From contig CAYYOL010000019.1 in NCBI GenBank assembly GCA_964473245.1, positions 1 to 38,483 on the forward strand: a stretch of 38,483 nt of DNA. The letters run 5' to 3'. Positions 7,229 to 14,384 of this stretch are shown here, piece after piece. The stretch's first letter is position 1; each line of letters opens with the position of its first letter. Origin of the DNA: CAYZJV01 sp964473245 (GTDB lineage Bacteria; Spirochaetota; Spirochaetia; Sphaerochaetales; Sphaerochaetaceae). Made by a program: the position numbers and the translations under genes. The notes beneath the pieces were generated by a model that did no database searches, was not told the origin of the DNA, and was given only the letters and a program-made list of their open reading frames with translations.

Positions 7229-7970
7229 TTTCGCAGGAGGCATGGATATCGGCGTGTCGGAAGACGATATCGACGAGCGACTCAGCCTCACCGCCCCCTA
7301 CCCGCGAATCCGTTGCGCCGCAGGTATCGGACCCTGGGGGGCACAGGGCGATGAACCTATCGAGCCGATGGTCTCACGATTTGCACACCGCCTGGAGGGG
7401 AACATGGTGGATAGTATTGGAGAGATTGGCCTCGACTACCACTGGAACTATGGTACTCCCGAACGACAGAAGGAGTTGTTTCGTCGCCAGATGGCGCTCG
7501 CAGACACCCGCTCGATTCCCATCGTCATCCACTCAAGGAGCGCTGACTGGGATATGATCGAGGAGCTCAAACGGGCACCGTTACTTCGTGGCGGCATTCT
7601 CCACTGCTTCTCCAGTTCCTGGGAACTGGCAAAGACCGCCCTGGACCGAGGACTGCATATTTCATTCGCTGGACCGATCACCTATCGGAAGAATGACGAA
7701 CTCAGAGCGATACTTGCTCGAATCCCCTTAGACAGATTGCTACTCGAAACGGACAGCCCCTACCTCTCTCCTGAACCCTATCGTGGAAAAATCAACACCC
7801 CCTTCACTATGCGTGAGATCTATCAGAAGGCAGCAGAGGTGACCGGAACCTCGGTGGAGGCTTTGGCTGAACAGTTGATCAAGAATTTCGATCGATTAGT
7901 GCCGATACATCGGCATGAATCACACGAATCCCCGGCTGTTGACCAACAGAACGCAAAAGAAGTAGATTAA
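7229..7970 (+). CDS. TatD-family metal-dependent deoxyribonuclease (5' end in gap)
   Basis: 247 residues after the gap. The N-terminal HxH metal motif is lost in the gap, but the rest of the TIM barrel is clear: GEIGLDYHWN (metal Glu), VIHSRSA (metal His), ILHCFSSSW (metal His) and ETDSPYLSP with PYRGKIN (metal Asp and closing loop). The TatD family hydrolyses DNA 3' ends or D-aminoacyl/other phosphoesters with two metals in the cytosol. An unconserved acidic tail of about 20 residues ends the protein. The next gene, aldolase, starts 40 bases later. Confidence in the family is high; the exact substrate is not determined (tatD, ycfH and yjjV types look alike). Confidence 0.92.
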
Positions 7971-8010
7971 AGGAGATACAAAACCTACCTACAAAGGAGT
8001 GAAAACCCGT

Positions 8011-9003
8011 ATGATTTCATACAAAGATCTCGGTTTGGTTAATACCAAGGAGATGTTTGAGAAGGCCGTGAAAGGCGGATATGCTATCCCAGCATACAAC
8101 TTCAACAACATGGAACAGTTACAGGCCATTATCCAGGCTTGTGTAGAGACTCGATCCCCAGTCATTCTTCAGGTCTCGAAGGGTGCGCGTGACTACGCTA
8201 ACCTGAATCTCTTGAGAAACATGGCTAAAGGAGCCGGTGAGTACGCCAAGGAGCTCGGTTATGAGATTCCCATCGTCCTTCACTTGGATCACGGCGATTC
8301 TTTTGAGACATGCAAGGAGTGCATCGATAACGGTTTTTCCTCTGTTATGATCGACGGTTCACACTTCCCCTACGAAGAGAACGTGGCATTGACCAAGAAA
8401 GTGGTAGAATATGCTCACAAGTACGGCGTGACAGTAGAGGGAGAGCTGGGTGTTCTTGCAGGAATCGAAGACGATGTCGTAGCTGAAGAGTCAACCTATA
8501 CGCAGCCATCTGAAGTGATCGACTTCGTGAACAAGACTGGAGTCGACTCGCTCGCTATCTCGATTGGAACCAGCCATGGAGCGAACAAGTTCAAACCAGA
8601 GCAGTGCACCAGAAATGAAGATGGCATTCTCATTCCACCACCACTTCGCTTCGATATCCTTGAAGAGATCGAGGCACAGCTTCCTGGATTCCCCATTGTT
8701 TTGCACGGCTCCTCGTCGGTACCACAGCAGTATGTGAAGATGATCAACGAGAACGGTGGCAAGCTCAAGGATTCCGTGGGAATCCCTGAAGAGCAGTTGA
8801 GCAAGGCATCAAAGTCTGCCGTCTGCAAGATCAATATCGATAGCGATGGCCGACTTGCCATGACCGCTTCCATTCGGAAGTTCATGAACGACAATCCCGG
8901 CGAGTTCGATCCGAGAAAGTACCTCGGCCCAGCCCGTGCAGAGCTGAAAGAGATGTACAAACACAAGAATAGTAATGTACTGGGATCGGCTGGCAAAGCC
9001 TAA
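8011..9003 (+). CDS. fba: Fructose-1,6-bisphosphate aldolase, class II
   Basis: 330 residues from ATG 8011, with AAAGGAG 11 bases upstream; an in-frame GTG at 7999 overlaps that ribosome site and is rejected. The zinc ligands of class II aldolases are visible: HLDHGDS, GELGVLAGIED, GTSHGANKF and VLHGSSS. The enzyme interconverts fructose-1,6-bisphosphate with DHAP and glyceraldehyde-3-phosphate in glycolysis and gluconeogenesis. The sequence follows the class IIB long-loop type common in spirochaetes and Helicobacter. Together with glgA/glgC downstream it points to sugar fermentation with glycogen storage. No transcription link with the following translation genes is needed, as a promoter intervenes. 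Confidence 0.97.
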   Translation: MISYKDLGLVNTKEMFEKAVKGGYAIPAYNFNNMEQLQAIIQACVETRSPVILQVSKGARDYANLNLLRNMAKGAGEYAKELGYEIPIVLHLDHGDSFETCKECIDNGFSSVMIDGSHFPYEENVALTKKVVEYAHKYGVTVEGELGVLAGIEDDVVAEESTYTQPSEVIDFVNKTGVDSLAISIGTSHGANKFKPEQCTRNEDGILIPPPLRFDILEEIEAQLPGFPIVLHGSSSVPQQYVKMINENGGKLKDSVGIPEEQLSKASKSAVCKINIDSDGRLAMTASIRKFMNDNPGEFDPRKYLGPARAELKEMYKHKNSNVLGSAGKA

Positions 9004-9037
9004 TTCAGTATAGTTCAAGAGAATCATGCAAAAGACC

Positions 9038-9077
9038 GGGTCCCCCTTTGACGCGTGTGGGGACCCTGTGCTATAGT
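9038..9077 (+). promoter_or_regulatory. Hairpin overlapping the infC promoter
   Basis: GGGTCCCC (9038-9045) and GGGGACCC (9059-9066) form a perfect 8-bp stem with no following U run, so it is not a clear terminator. Within it lies a promoter: TTGACG (9048-9053), 18-base spacer, TATAGT (9072-9077), reading into infC. It could stabilise the fba mRNA 3' end or serve as an operator-like dyad. Confidence 0.6.
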
Positions 9078-9141
9078 TTTGCGGGTAGGAAAATTCCTGC
9101 AAAACCATCAATGCGGTTTCATTGAGACACAAGGAGAACGA

Positions 9142-9687
9142 TTGGCTACGAAAGAATTGAGGATCAACAGACAGATTCGGGCACGAGAGGTATTCGTCAT
9201 AGATGCTGAGGGAAATCAGCAAGGTGTCATGAACACCTTTGCCGCCATAGACCTTGCCGATGAGGCAGGAATGGATCTGGTGGAGGTTTCCCCAAACGCG
9301 AACCCTCCGGTGTGCAAGATACTCGATTATGGCAAGTATCGGTATGAGCAAGAGAAACGTAATCGAGAGGCTAAGAAGAACCAGACAGTTGTCAAACTGA
9401 AGGAGATTCGCATGCAGCCGAAGATTGAGCGCCATGATATGGAGTTCAAGACAAAGGCGATAGCGGAATTCCTCGGTGAGGGGAACAAGGTCAAGATTTC
9501 GGTACGGTTCCGAGGTCGTGAACTTGCCCACACAGAACTGGGAAAAGTGGTACTGGATACTATCTTGCAGATACTTACCGAAAAGGAAGTCAAATTCAAC
9601 CTTGACCGACAGGCGATGATGGAGGGAAGAATGATGAGTCTCATCATAAGTCCAGCCAAGGGAACCGCAAAGAACAGTAAGCGTTAA
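9142..9687 (+). CDS. infC: Translation initiation factor IF-3
   Basis: 181 residues starting at TTG 9142, preceded by AAGGAG five bases away; the frame is open further upstream but runs through the promoter. N-domain: LRINRQIRAREVFVIDAEGNQ; linker: KYRYEQEKRNREAKKNQ; C-domain: VKLKEIRMQPKIERHD and KVKISVRFRGRE. IF-3 binds the 30S subunit and proofreads start-codon selection. A rare start codon on infC is a known family trait that allows IF-3 to repress its own synthesis; elsewhere it is usually AUU, here it is UUG. It heads the conserved infC-rpmI-rplT operon. Confidence 0.97.
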   Translation: MATKELRINRQIRAREVFVIDAEGNQQGVMNTFAAIDLADEAGMDLVEVSPNANPPVCKILDYGKYRYEQEKRNREAKKNQTVVKLKEIRMQPKIERHDMEFKTKAIAEFLGEGNKVKISVRFRGRELAHTELGKVVLDTILQILTEKEVKFNLDRQAMMEGRMMSLIISPAKGTAKNSKR

Positions 9688-9727
9688 CGCGAAAACCATC
9701 CATACGGATGAGATTATACAGCAGCTC

Positions 9728-9747
9728 CAAGGGGATCTTGTTCCTTG
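9728..9747 (+). promoter_or_regulatory. Small hairpin in the infC-rpmI spacer
   Basis: CAAGG (9728-9732) pairs with CCTTG (9743-9747) within the 81-base spacer before rpmI. In several bacteria L20 represses rpmI-rplT by binding a leader RNA here that mimics its 23S site; whether this hairpin is part of such an element cannot be told by eye. Confidence 0.3.
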
Positions 9748-9768
9748 TGGGCGCGAAAGAGGTACACT

Positions 9769-9969
9769 ATGCCAAAAATGAAAACAAGAAAGTCCGCTGC
9801 AAAGCGGTACTCGGTCACCGGGTCCGGAAAAGTCCGCTATAAAAAGCAGGGTCTCCGGCACATCCTCACTAAGAAGAGCACCAAGCGGAAGCGGAATCTC
9901 CGCCATTCGGGTGTTTTGAGCGACGCGGAAGTCAAGAAGGCGAAAGTCTTGTTGCCGTACGAGTTTTAG
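9769..9969 (+). CDS. rpmI: 50S ribosomal protein L35
   Basis: 66 residues, the normal L35 length, starting MPKMKTRKSAAKRYSVTGSGKVR and rich in Lys/Arg, with the family segment LTKKSTKRKRNLRHSG. An AGAGG site lies just upstream of the ATG; an earlier in-frame start in the spacer is rejected. It sits between infC and rplT, the near-universal order, with rplT 14 bases downstream. Confidence 0.97.
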   Translation: MPKMKTRKSAAKRYSVTGSGKVRYKKQGLRHILTKKSTKRKRNLRHSGVLSDAEVKKAKVLLPYEF

Positions 9970-9983
9970 GGGAGGATTGACGT

Positions 9984-10340
9984 ATGCCAAGAGCTATAGA
10001 CGGAACAAAACACAAGGACCGAAGAAAGAAGATCATTGAACAGGCAAAAGGGTATTGGGGACGCAGAAGCACCAACTACCGGACTGCTAAAGATGCGGTT
10101 ACAAAAGCTGGGCAGTACGCCTATCGTGACCGAAGACGGAAGAAGAGAGATTTCCGCTCACTTTGGATCACCAGAATTTCAGCTGGTGTGCAATCTGAAG
10201 GACTCAACTATTCCCAGTTCATGCATGGTCTGAAACTCGCCAACATCGAAATCAACCGGAAAGCGTTGTCCAACATGGCTATCGAGGACAAAGAATCGTT
10301 CTCCAAGCTGGTTTCACAGGTGAAGGAAGTTTTAAAATAA
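9984..10340 (+). CDS. rplT: 50S ribosomal protein L20
   Basis: 118 residues, the standard L20 length. Basic N-terminal arm, then KIIEQAKGYWGRRSTNYRTAKDAV and the C-terminal domain RDRRRKKRDFRSLWITRISA. L20 is an early 23S-binding assembly protein and, in many bacteria, the autogenous repressor of this operon. GGGGAGG precedes the ATG. The next gene follows after 27 bases and probably shares the transcript, which ends at the terminator near 10760. Confidence 0.97.
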   Translation: MPRAIDGTKHKDRRKKIIEQAKGYWGRRSTNYRTAKDAVTKAGQYAYRDRRRKKRDFRSLWITRISAGVQSEGLNYSQFMHGLKLANIEINRKALSNMAIEDKESFSKLVSQVKEVLK

Positions 10341-10367
10341 TTCTATCCGACACAAGGAGGTGTCAAT

Positions 10368-10709
10368 ATGACGACTCTTGATAAAGTGCAATTGCTGGAA
10401 CAGCGGATTGTTAAGGCTACCGTACTGATTCGTAACCTCGAAAAGAAAATTGAGGAATTGAACGATGAGGTGGAAGTCCTCTCCGTTCACAATGAAGAGC
10501 TACAGAAGTATGCTGATAACTTCAGCTCAGACAGCAAGCTCATCGAAGAGAGTATCAACAACGCGCTCGAACATCTCGAGTCTATCGAAGGACTTGATGA
10601 TATCGAGATTATGGACACCCTTGCTGGAGACCTCGAGACTGCCGATAATTTCACTGGCGGAACCGGGACCTCGATTGAGGAAGTCTCCCTCGACGACCTT
10701 GTACAGTAG
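10368..10709 (+). CDS. Small coiled-coil protein, possibly ZapA/ZapB-like
   Basis: 113 residues. Residues about 1-50 are a strong heptad-repeat coiled coil (IRNLEKKIEELNDEVEVLSVHNEELQ); the rest is acidic and probably disordered. A perfect AAGGAGG precedes the ATG. It ends the infC-rpmI-rplT transcript and is followed by a 6S RNA, the same order as zapA followed by 6S RNA in gamma-proteobacteria, so a cell-division role (FtsZ-ring associated protein) is a reasonable guess. Sequence alone does not prove it: no ZapA family signature could be read, and coiled coils give chance similarity. I treat the name as tentative. Confidence 0.7.
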   Translation: MTTLDKVQLLEQRIVKATVLIRNLEKKIEELNDEVEVLSVHNEELQKYADNFSSDSKLIEESINNALEHLESIEGLDDIEIMDTLAGDLETADNFTGGTGTSIEEVSLDDLVQ

Positions 10710-10734
10710 AATTGGAACAACACCATTATTCTGC

Positions 10735-10767
10735 GAAACGGAACCAGAGATGGTTCCGTTTTTTTCG
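10735..10767 (+). terminator. Rho-independent terminator of the infC operon
   Basis: CGGAACCA (10739-10746) and TGGTTCCG (10751-10758) form an 8-bp stem with a GAGA tetraloop, extended by A-T pairs and followed by a run of seven T. It ends the infC-rpmI-rplT-coiled-coil transcript just before the 6S RNA. Confidence 0.93.
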
Positions 10768-10798
10768 CAGCTATGGTAGCATTGAATCGAAATATATT

Positions 10799-10988
10799 GG
10801 GCCTGCGGTGTTCGTGAAGAGACAGTTCTCTTGGCTCAAACAACAACTATGGGAGACGGTATAGTCTGGTTGAATTGCTCCCGGGAGGTTCGCCCCCATT
10901 TGAGGGAACAGAATGCCAGACACCAAGTTTCCCCCTTGAACCTTAGGTTCAAGAGATTACCTCTGAACGGCACCGCGGGTCCTTTTTT
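10799..10988 (+). ncRNA. ssrS: 6S RNA
   Basis: About 190 bases with the 6S architecture. The 5' arm GGGCCTGCGGTG (from 10799) pairs with the 3' arm CACCGCGGGTCC (10971-10982) over 12 bp including two G-U pairs, followed by T6 (10983-10988) as terminator. The conserved 3' half is visible (CCTTGAACC..GGTTCAAG, then a TTAC box), as is the 5' GGTGTTCGTGAAG segment, both recognisable from E. coli 6S RNA. 6S RNA mimics an open promoter and binds housekeeping RNA polymerase in stationary phase. A -10-like TATATT lies at 10793, but the promoter is not well defined. Its place after a small coiled-coil gene matches the zapA-ssrS synteny of other phyla. Confidence 0.9.
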
Positions 10989-11007
10989 ACATAGGAAATC
11001 CAAATCC

Positions 11008-12156
11008 ATGACAGACAAAGACACATTACAGGACATCGTCTTCATCACCCTACCCGATTCATTGAGGCAGGAACAAGAAGACTTCACTTTTAACCCCGAT
11101 ATTCCACTCCCGGTGCAACTAAGCGAAGGGCAGACATCCATCGATCCTGCTCAGGGAATACGCATCGAAATGATTGCCGCCGGTCTTATAAAGATCATTG
11201 CGCATCAGCCGGAGAATAGCCACTCGGAGTACTACCGAGCCATGCTCACTGCGTTGCAACCCGATGTAGTGAAAGAGCTTCAGCTAGCAGGGATAGCCAA
11301 GGCTAACACGGGAGAAAGCGATTTTGCCGAGGAGCTGTTTCTAGCTGCAAGCTATCTCAATGCGCATATTCCGGAAATCTTTGTGAATCTCTCAGTTCTC
11401 TATGGACAACAAGCTCGTACAGCAATGGATGCAGATCAGCATGATGCCTACGACAAGGCTATCGAGTCGCAGATAGCGGTGCTAAGAAGAGGCCTGGAAC
11501 ACAATCCTCTCTCAGAACTACTCCTCAGTGAATTCGGGCTATTGAACCTCTTCCTCGGAAATGACGAGATCGCCTATGATTATTTGAACGAGTATCTCAA
11601 GATCGCTCCCGAGGGTGAGAAACGAGACCTCATAGCATCTCGTGTACAGGAACTCACCGAACAGCTGGAGAACGAGCGGACACTCCACGAAGCTTTTGAT
11701 GAGATGCAGTTGGGAAACGAGGAGCAGGCGCTACGACTGATCGAGAGTTTCATTGAAAACAATTTGAAATCGTGGTCCGGGTGGTTCATCAAAGGCTGGG
11801 CTCACAGACGCCTAGGTGACTACGAATCTGCACAGAAAGCCTTCATCACCTGTTTGGAACTTGGTGAACAGAATGCCGACATCTACAACGAGTTGTCGAT
11901 ATGCGCACTGGAGTTGGGAACCCGCGATCTGGCAAAGGATTATCTCGAAATCGCGTTGGAACTCGACTCTGAGAACGTAAAGCTACTGAGCAATCTGGCC
12001 TTCCTCTCTCTGCAGGATGAGCAGTTCAACAAAGCATATGAACTCCTTGAGCGTGCCAAGGTTGTCGATCCGGCGGATCCCGCCGTAAAACACCTCCAAG
12101 AGGAGCTCGCCAAGAGAACCGGAACGGAAACGGAGGACGATATCATCGATGGCTGA
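11008..12156 (+). CDS. Tetratricopeptide-repeat protein
   Basis: 382 residues from ATG 11008 (AGGA 11 bases upstream); the open frame further upstream lies inside the 6S RNA and is rejected. An N-terminal region of about 60 residues is unique; the rest consists of helix pairs with TPR signatures, clearest at GWAHRRLGDYESAQKAFITC, LSICALELGTRDLAKDYLEI and LAFLSLQDEQFNKAYELLER. No signal peptide, so cytosolic. TPR proteins are scaffolds; the partner is unknown. It overlaps tsaE by 8 bases, so it is translated together with the t6A genes and trxB, which may hint at a housekeeping role. Confidence 0.88.
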   Translation: MTDKDTLQDIVFITLPDSLRQEQEDFTFNPDIPLPVQLSEGQTSIDPAQGIRIEMIAAGLIKIIAHQPENSHSEYYRAMLTALQPDVVKELQLAGIAKANTGESDFAEELFLAASYLNAHIPEIFVNLSVLYGQQARTAMDADQHDAYDKAIESQIAVLRRGLEHNPLSELLLSEFGLLNLFLGNDEIAYDYLNEYLKIAPEGEKRDLIASRVQELTEQLENERTLHEAFDEMQLGNEEQALRLIESFIENNLKSWSGWFIKGWAHRRLGDYESAQKAFITCLELGEQNADIYNELSICALELGTRDLAKDYLEIALELDSENVKLLSNLAFLSLQDEQFNKAYELLERAKVVDPADPAVKHLQEELAKRTGTETEDDIIDG

Positions 12157-12580
12157 ACCACAGGTCTATCACACGAATAGCGAGGCCGAGACGAAGGCTG
12201 TAGGGAAAAGACTCGGAGAGATGAGCTCTCCTGGTACGGTGATCTCCCTCCGAGGCCCACTGGGAGCAGGAAAGACTGTCATAGCGAAAGGTATCGCTGA
12301 AGCTCTTGGCATACAAGAGGCTATCGTGAGTCCTACATTCACCCTCATACAGGAGTATGCAGGATCAATGCGGCTCCACCACATGGATCTCTACCGGATA
12401 GATGGTGTTGAGGAGTTCGGTGGTATCGGTGGAGAAGAACTGCTTTACAGCGATGGCGTCACCCTCATAGAGTGGAGTGAGAAGATCGACGAGATCCTCC
12501 CAAAGGAGTGTATCAAAGTCGAAATTGTGATAGAGAGTCCGGAGTCCCGGAAGATCCGCATCGAGGGAGTCACCTTATGA
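12149..12580 (+). CDS. tsaE: tRNA t6A biosynthesis ATPase TsaE
   Basis: 143 residues. Walker A GPLGAGKT at residues 36-43, the family motif SPTFTLIQEY, and the LHHMDLYRI and LIEWSEKI segments typical of TsaE (YjeE). It is the ATPase of the TsaBDE complex that makes N6-threonylcarbamoyladenosine at A37 of ANN-decoding tRNAs. It overlaps the TPR gene by 8 bases and tsaB by ATGA, so expression of the pair is coupled. tsaD and tsaC are not in this window. Confidence 0.96.
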   Translation: MAEPQVYHTNSEAETKAVGKRLGEMSSPGTVISLRGPLGAGKTVIAKGIAEALGIQEAIVSPTFTLIQEYAGSMRLHHMDLYRIDGVEEFGGIGGEELLYSDGVTLIEWSEKIDEILPKECIKVEIVIESPESRKIRIEGVTL

Positions 12581-13296
12581 ACATATTGGCGCTGGAGACA
12601 TCGGCAGATGTATTGCACCTAGCGGTGAGTACCGATTCCACCTTTCTCTCAGAAACGAGGACCGTGGGGCGTCGGTTCAGTGAAGAACTGGTTCCACGCA
12701 TGAAAGCGATCTGTGAAGATGCTCACATCAACCTCAGAGAACTCGATCTGATAGTCTGCACCAATGGCCCAGGATCGTTCACCGGACTGAGAGTCGGCAT
12801 GTCTGCAGCGAAAGGCGTCTCCCTTGCCGCAGGTGTCCCTCTCGTGAGTTTGAGTACCATGGAGATCATGTACCAACCACTTGCATTGGTGCACGAGCCG
12901 GTACTTGCGGTCATGGACGCCAAGAAACACCGCTACTACGCTGCCCTCTTCCAGAAAGGTGTCCGGTTGACGGCAGACCGGGACCTACCGATTGACGAAC
13001 TGTGCCGGGAAATCGCTGGATTCTCCGATATTATCGTCACAGGACCCGACTCGCAGGTTGTGGTCGAACGACTTCGTGACCAAGTCACACAGCAAGGCTT
13101 CAAGACAAAAATACACCTTGACCACCTTCAGTATCGCAGTTATGGCGAATCGATGATACAATTAGGTAAGAAATTGCTGTTAGAGCAAGGACCAGATGAT
13201 ATTGGATCAGGTCCTACCTATATCCGAAAGAGCGATGCTGAGGTATCTTTGGAAGAGCGAAATAAGAAATCAATACCCAAAGAGGTTCAACTATGA
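12577..13296 (+). CDS. tsaB: tRNA t6A biosynthesis protein TsaB
   Basis: 239 residues from the ATG that overlaps the tsaE stop (ATGA). The N-terminus ILALETSADVLHLAV and the segment CTNGPGSFTGLRVGMSAAKGVSLA are TsaB signatures of the ASKHA fold. TsaB is the non-catalytic partner that dimerises with TsaD and recruits TsaE. The longer open frame upstream is inside tsaE. It overlaps trxB by ATGA at its 3' end. Confidence 0.96.
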   Translation: MNILALETSADVLHLAVSTDSTFLSETRTVGRRFSEELVPRMKAICEDAHINLRELDLIVCTNGPGSFTGLRVGMSAAKGVSLAAGVPLVSLSTMEIMYQPLALVHEPVLAVMDAKKHRYYAALFQKGVRLTADRDLPIDELCREIAGFSDIIVTGPDSQVVVERLRDQVTQQGFKTKIHLDHLQYRSYGESMIQLGKKLLLEQGPDDIGSGPTYIRKSDAEVSLEERNKKSIPKEVQL

Positions 13297-14255
13297 GTGA
13301 TAAGAAGAAAGAGACTGAGAAACAACCCGATATGATCATTGTCGGAGGAGGCCCGGGGGGCTTGTCAGCAGCCCAGTACGCAGCACGAGCTGGACTGTCA
13401 GCCCATGTATTTGAAGAGATGGCTCCAGGAGGTCAGACACTCATCGTGGACGAACTGGAGAACTACCCTGGTTTCGATGAACCGATTTCCGGCTTTGAAC
13501 TGGCTGATAAGTTCACCAAGCAGGCAGAACGCTTCGGCTCGGTGGTGCACTTCGGCTCGGTCGAGAGCATCGAACGAAACTCGGATGGGTCTTTCACAGT
13601 GAAAACGAGCGAAGAGACATACCAAGTACCTGTGGTCATCATGTCCACCGGTGCAAAGCGAAGAGAATTAGGTATTCCCGGAGAGAAGGAGTATCAAGGG
13701 AAAGGGGTCTCCTACTGCGCGACCTGTGATGGTCCGTTCTTCAAAGGGAAACGCATTCTGGTCGTAGGAGGAGGCGATTCGGCTTGTGGAGAATCTCTGT
13801 TCCTCTCGAAACTCAGCGGAGATATTGTCATCATCCACCGGAAAGACAGATTCAGAGCGCAGCGGAGCATAGCCGGAATGGTCGAACATGACGAACATAT
13901 CGATGTCAGATTCATGCACACCGCCAATGAGATCAAAGGAGATGGTAAAAAGGTCACCTCGGTATCGTTGCACAATGCAGAGACCGGAGAGGATTACGAA
14001 GAGCAGTTCGATGCTGTATTCATCTTCATCGGAGCCGATCCTCGTACACAACTGGTTCCCTACGCTGAGACCGACGAAAGTGGTTACCTGGTGACCAATG
14101 CAGTCATGCAGACCAACATACCCGGATTGTTCGCTGTGGGAGACGTACGTGACACTCCATTTAGACAGGTGGTCACCGCTGCCTCAGATGGTGCAATAGC
14201 CGCTCATGCAGCAGCAGAATACATCGATGAGCTGAAAGGACAGGCATACGTATAG
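13293..14255 (+). CDS. trxB: Thioredoxin reductase
   Basis: 320 residues, standard for bacterial low-molecular-weight TrxB. FAD-binding GGGPGG near residues 18-23; redox pair CATC (Cys142, Cys145); NAD(P)H-binding GGGDSA near 159-164 with the HRKDRFRA segment that favours NADPH; C-terminal FAD motif GLFAVGDVRD. It passes electrons from NADPH to thioredoxin, such as the trxA at 5.9 kb, and so to the peroxiredoxin at 6.5 kb. Its ATG overlaps the tsaB stop, and a terminator follows, so it is the last gene of the TPR-tsaE-tsaB-trxB operon. Confidence 0.97.
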   Translation: MSDKKKETEKQPDMIIVGGGPGGLSAAQYAARAGLSAHVFEEMAPGGQTLIVDELENYPGFDEPISGFELADKFTKQAERFGSVVHFGSVESIERNSDGSFTVKTSEETYQVPVVIMSTGAKRRELGIPGEKEYQGKGVSYCATCDGPFFKGKRILVVGGGDSACGESLFLSKLSGDIVIIHRKDRFRAQRSIAGMVEHDEHIDVRFMHTANEIKGDGKKVTSVSLHNAETGEDYEEQFDAVFIFIGADPRTQLVPYAETDESGYLVTNAVMQTNIPGLFAVGDVRDTPFRQVVTAASDGAIAAHAAAEYIDELKGQAYV

Positions 14256-14285
14256 AGAATAGTGAATTAAGTCCAATTTCCAGTA

Positions 14286-14312
14286 AAAACCCGCGTTTCC
14301 AGCGGGTTTTTT
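14286..14312 (+). terminator. Rho-independent terminator after trxB
   Basis: AACCCGC (14288-14294) pairs with GCGGGTT (14302-14308) around a 7-base loop, followed by further T residues. It ends the tsaE-tsaB-trxB operon ahead of the glgA promoter. Confidence 0.93.
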
Positions 14313-14348
14313 CGCGATATCTCTACGATGAAAGTGAAGCGAATTCCC

Positions 14349-14378
14349 TTGACGTCACAACTGGAACAGTGGTCTAAT
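14349..14378 (+). promoter_or_regulatory. glgA promoter placing +1 at the start codon
   Basis: TTGACG (14349-14354), 18-base spacer, TCTAAT (14373-14378); six bases later is the ATG at 14385. A start 6-7 bases after the -10 box would fall on the A of that ATG, and no ribosome site is present, so the mRNA is probably leaderless. Confidence 0.6.
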
Positions 14379-14384
14379 TGGTAT

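Noticed and set aside
6464..7970. Apparent fusion of peroxiredoxin to tatD across the N run
   Set aside because: The N run is an arbitrary 100 bases; the frames only look joined because of its length, and the two families are not known to be fused.
8809..9990. 393-residue minus-strand frame opposite fba, infC and rpmI
   Set aside because: It crosses three secure genes and a promoter, has no ribosome site and no recognisable domain: a shadow frame.
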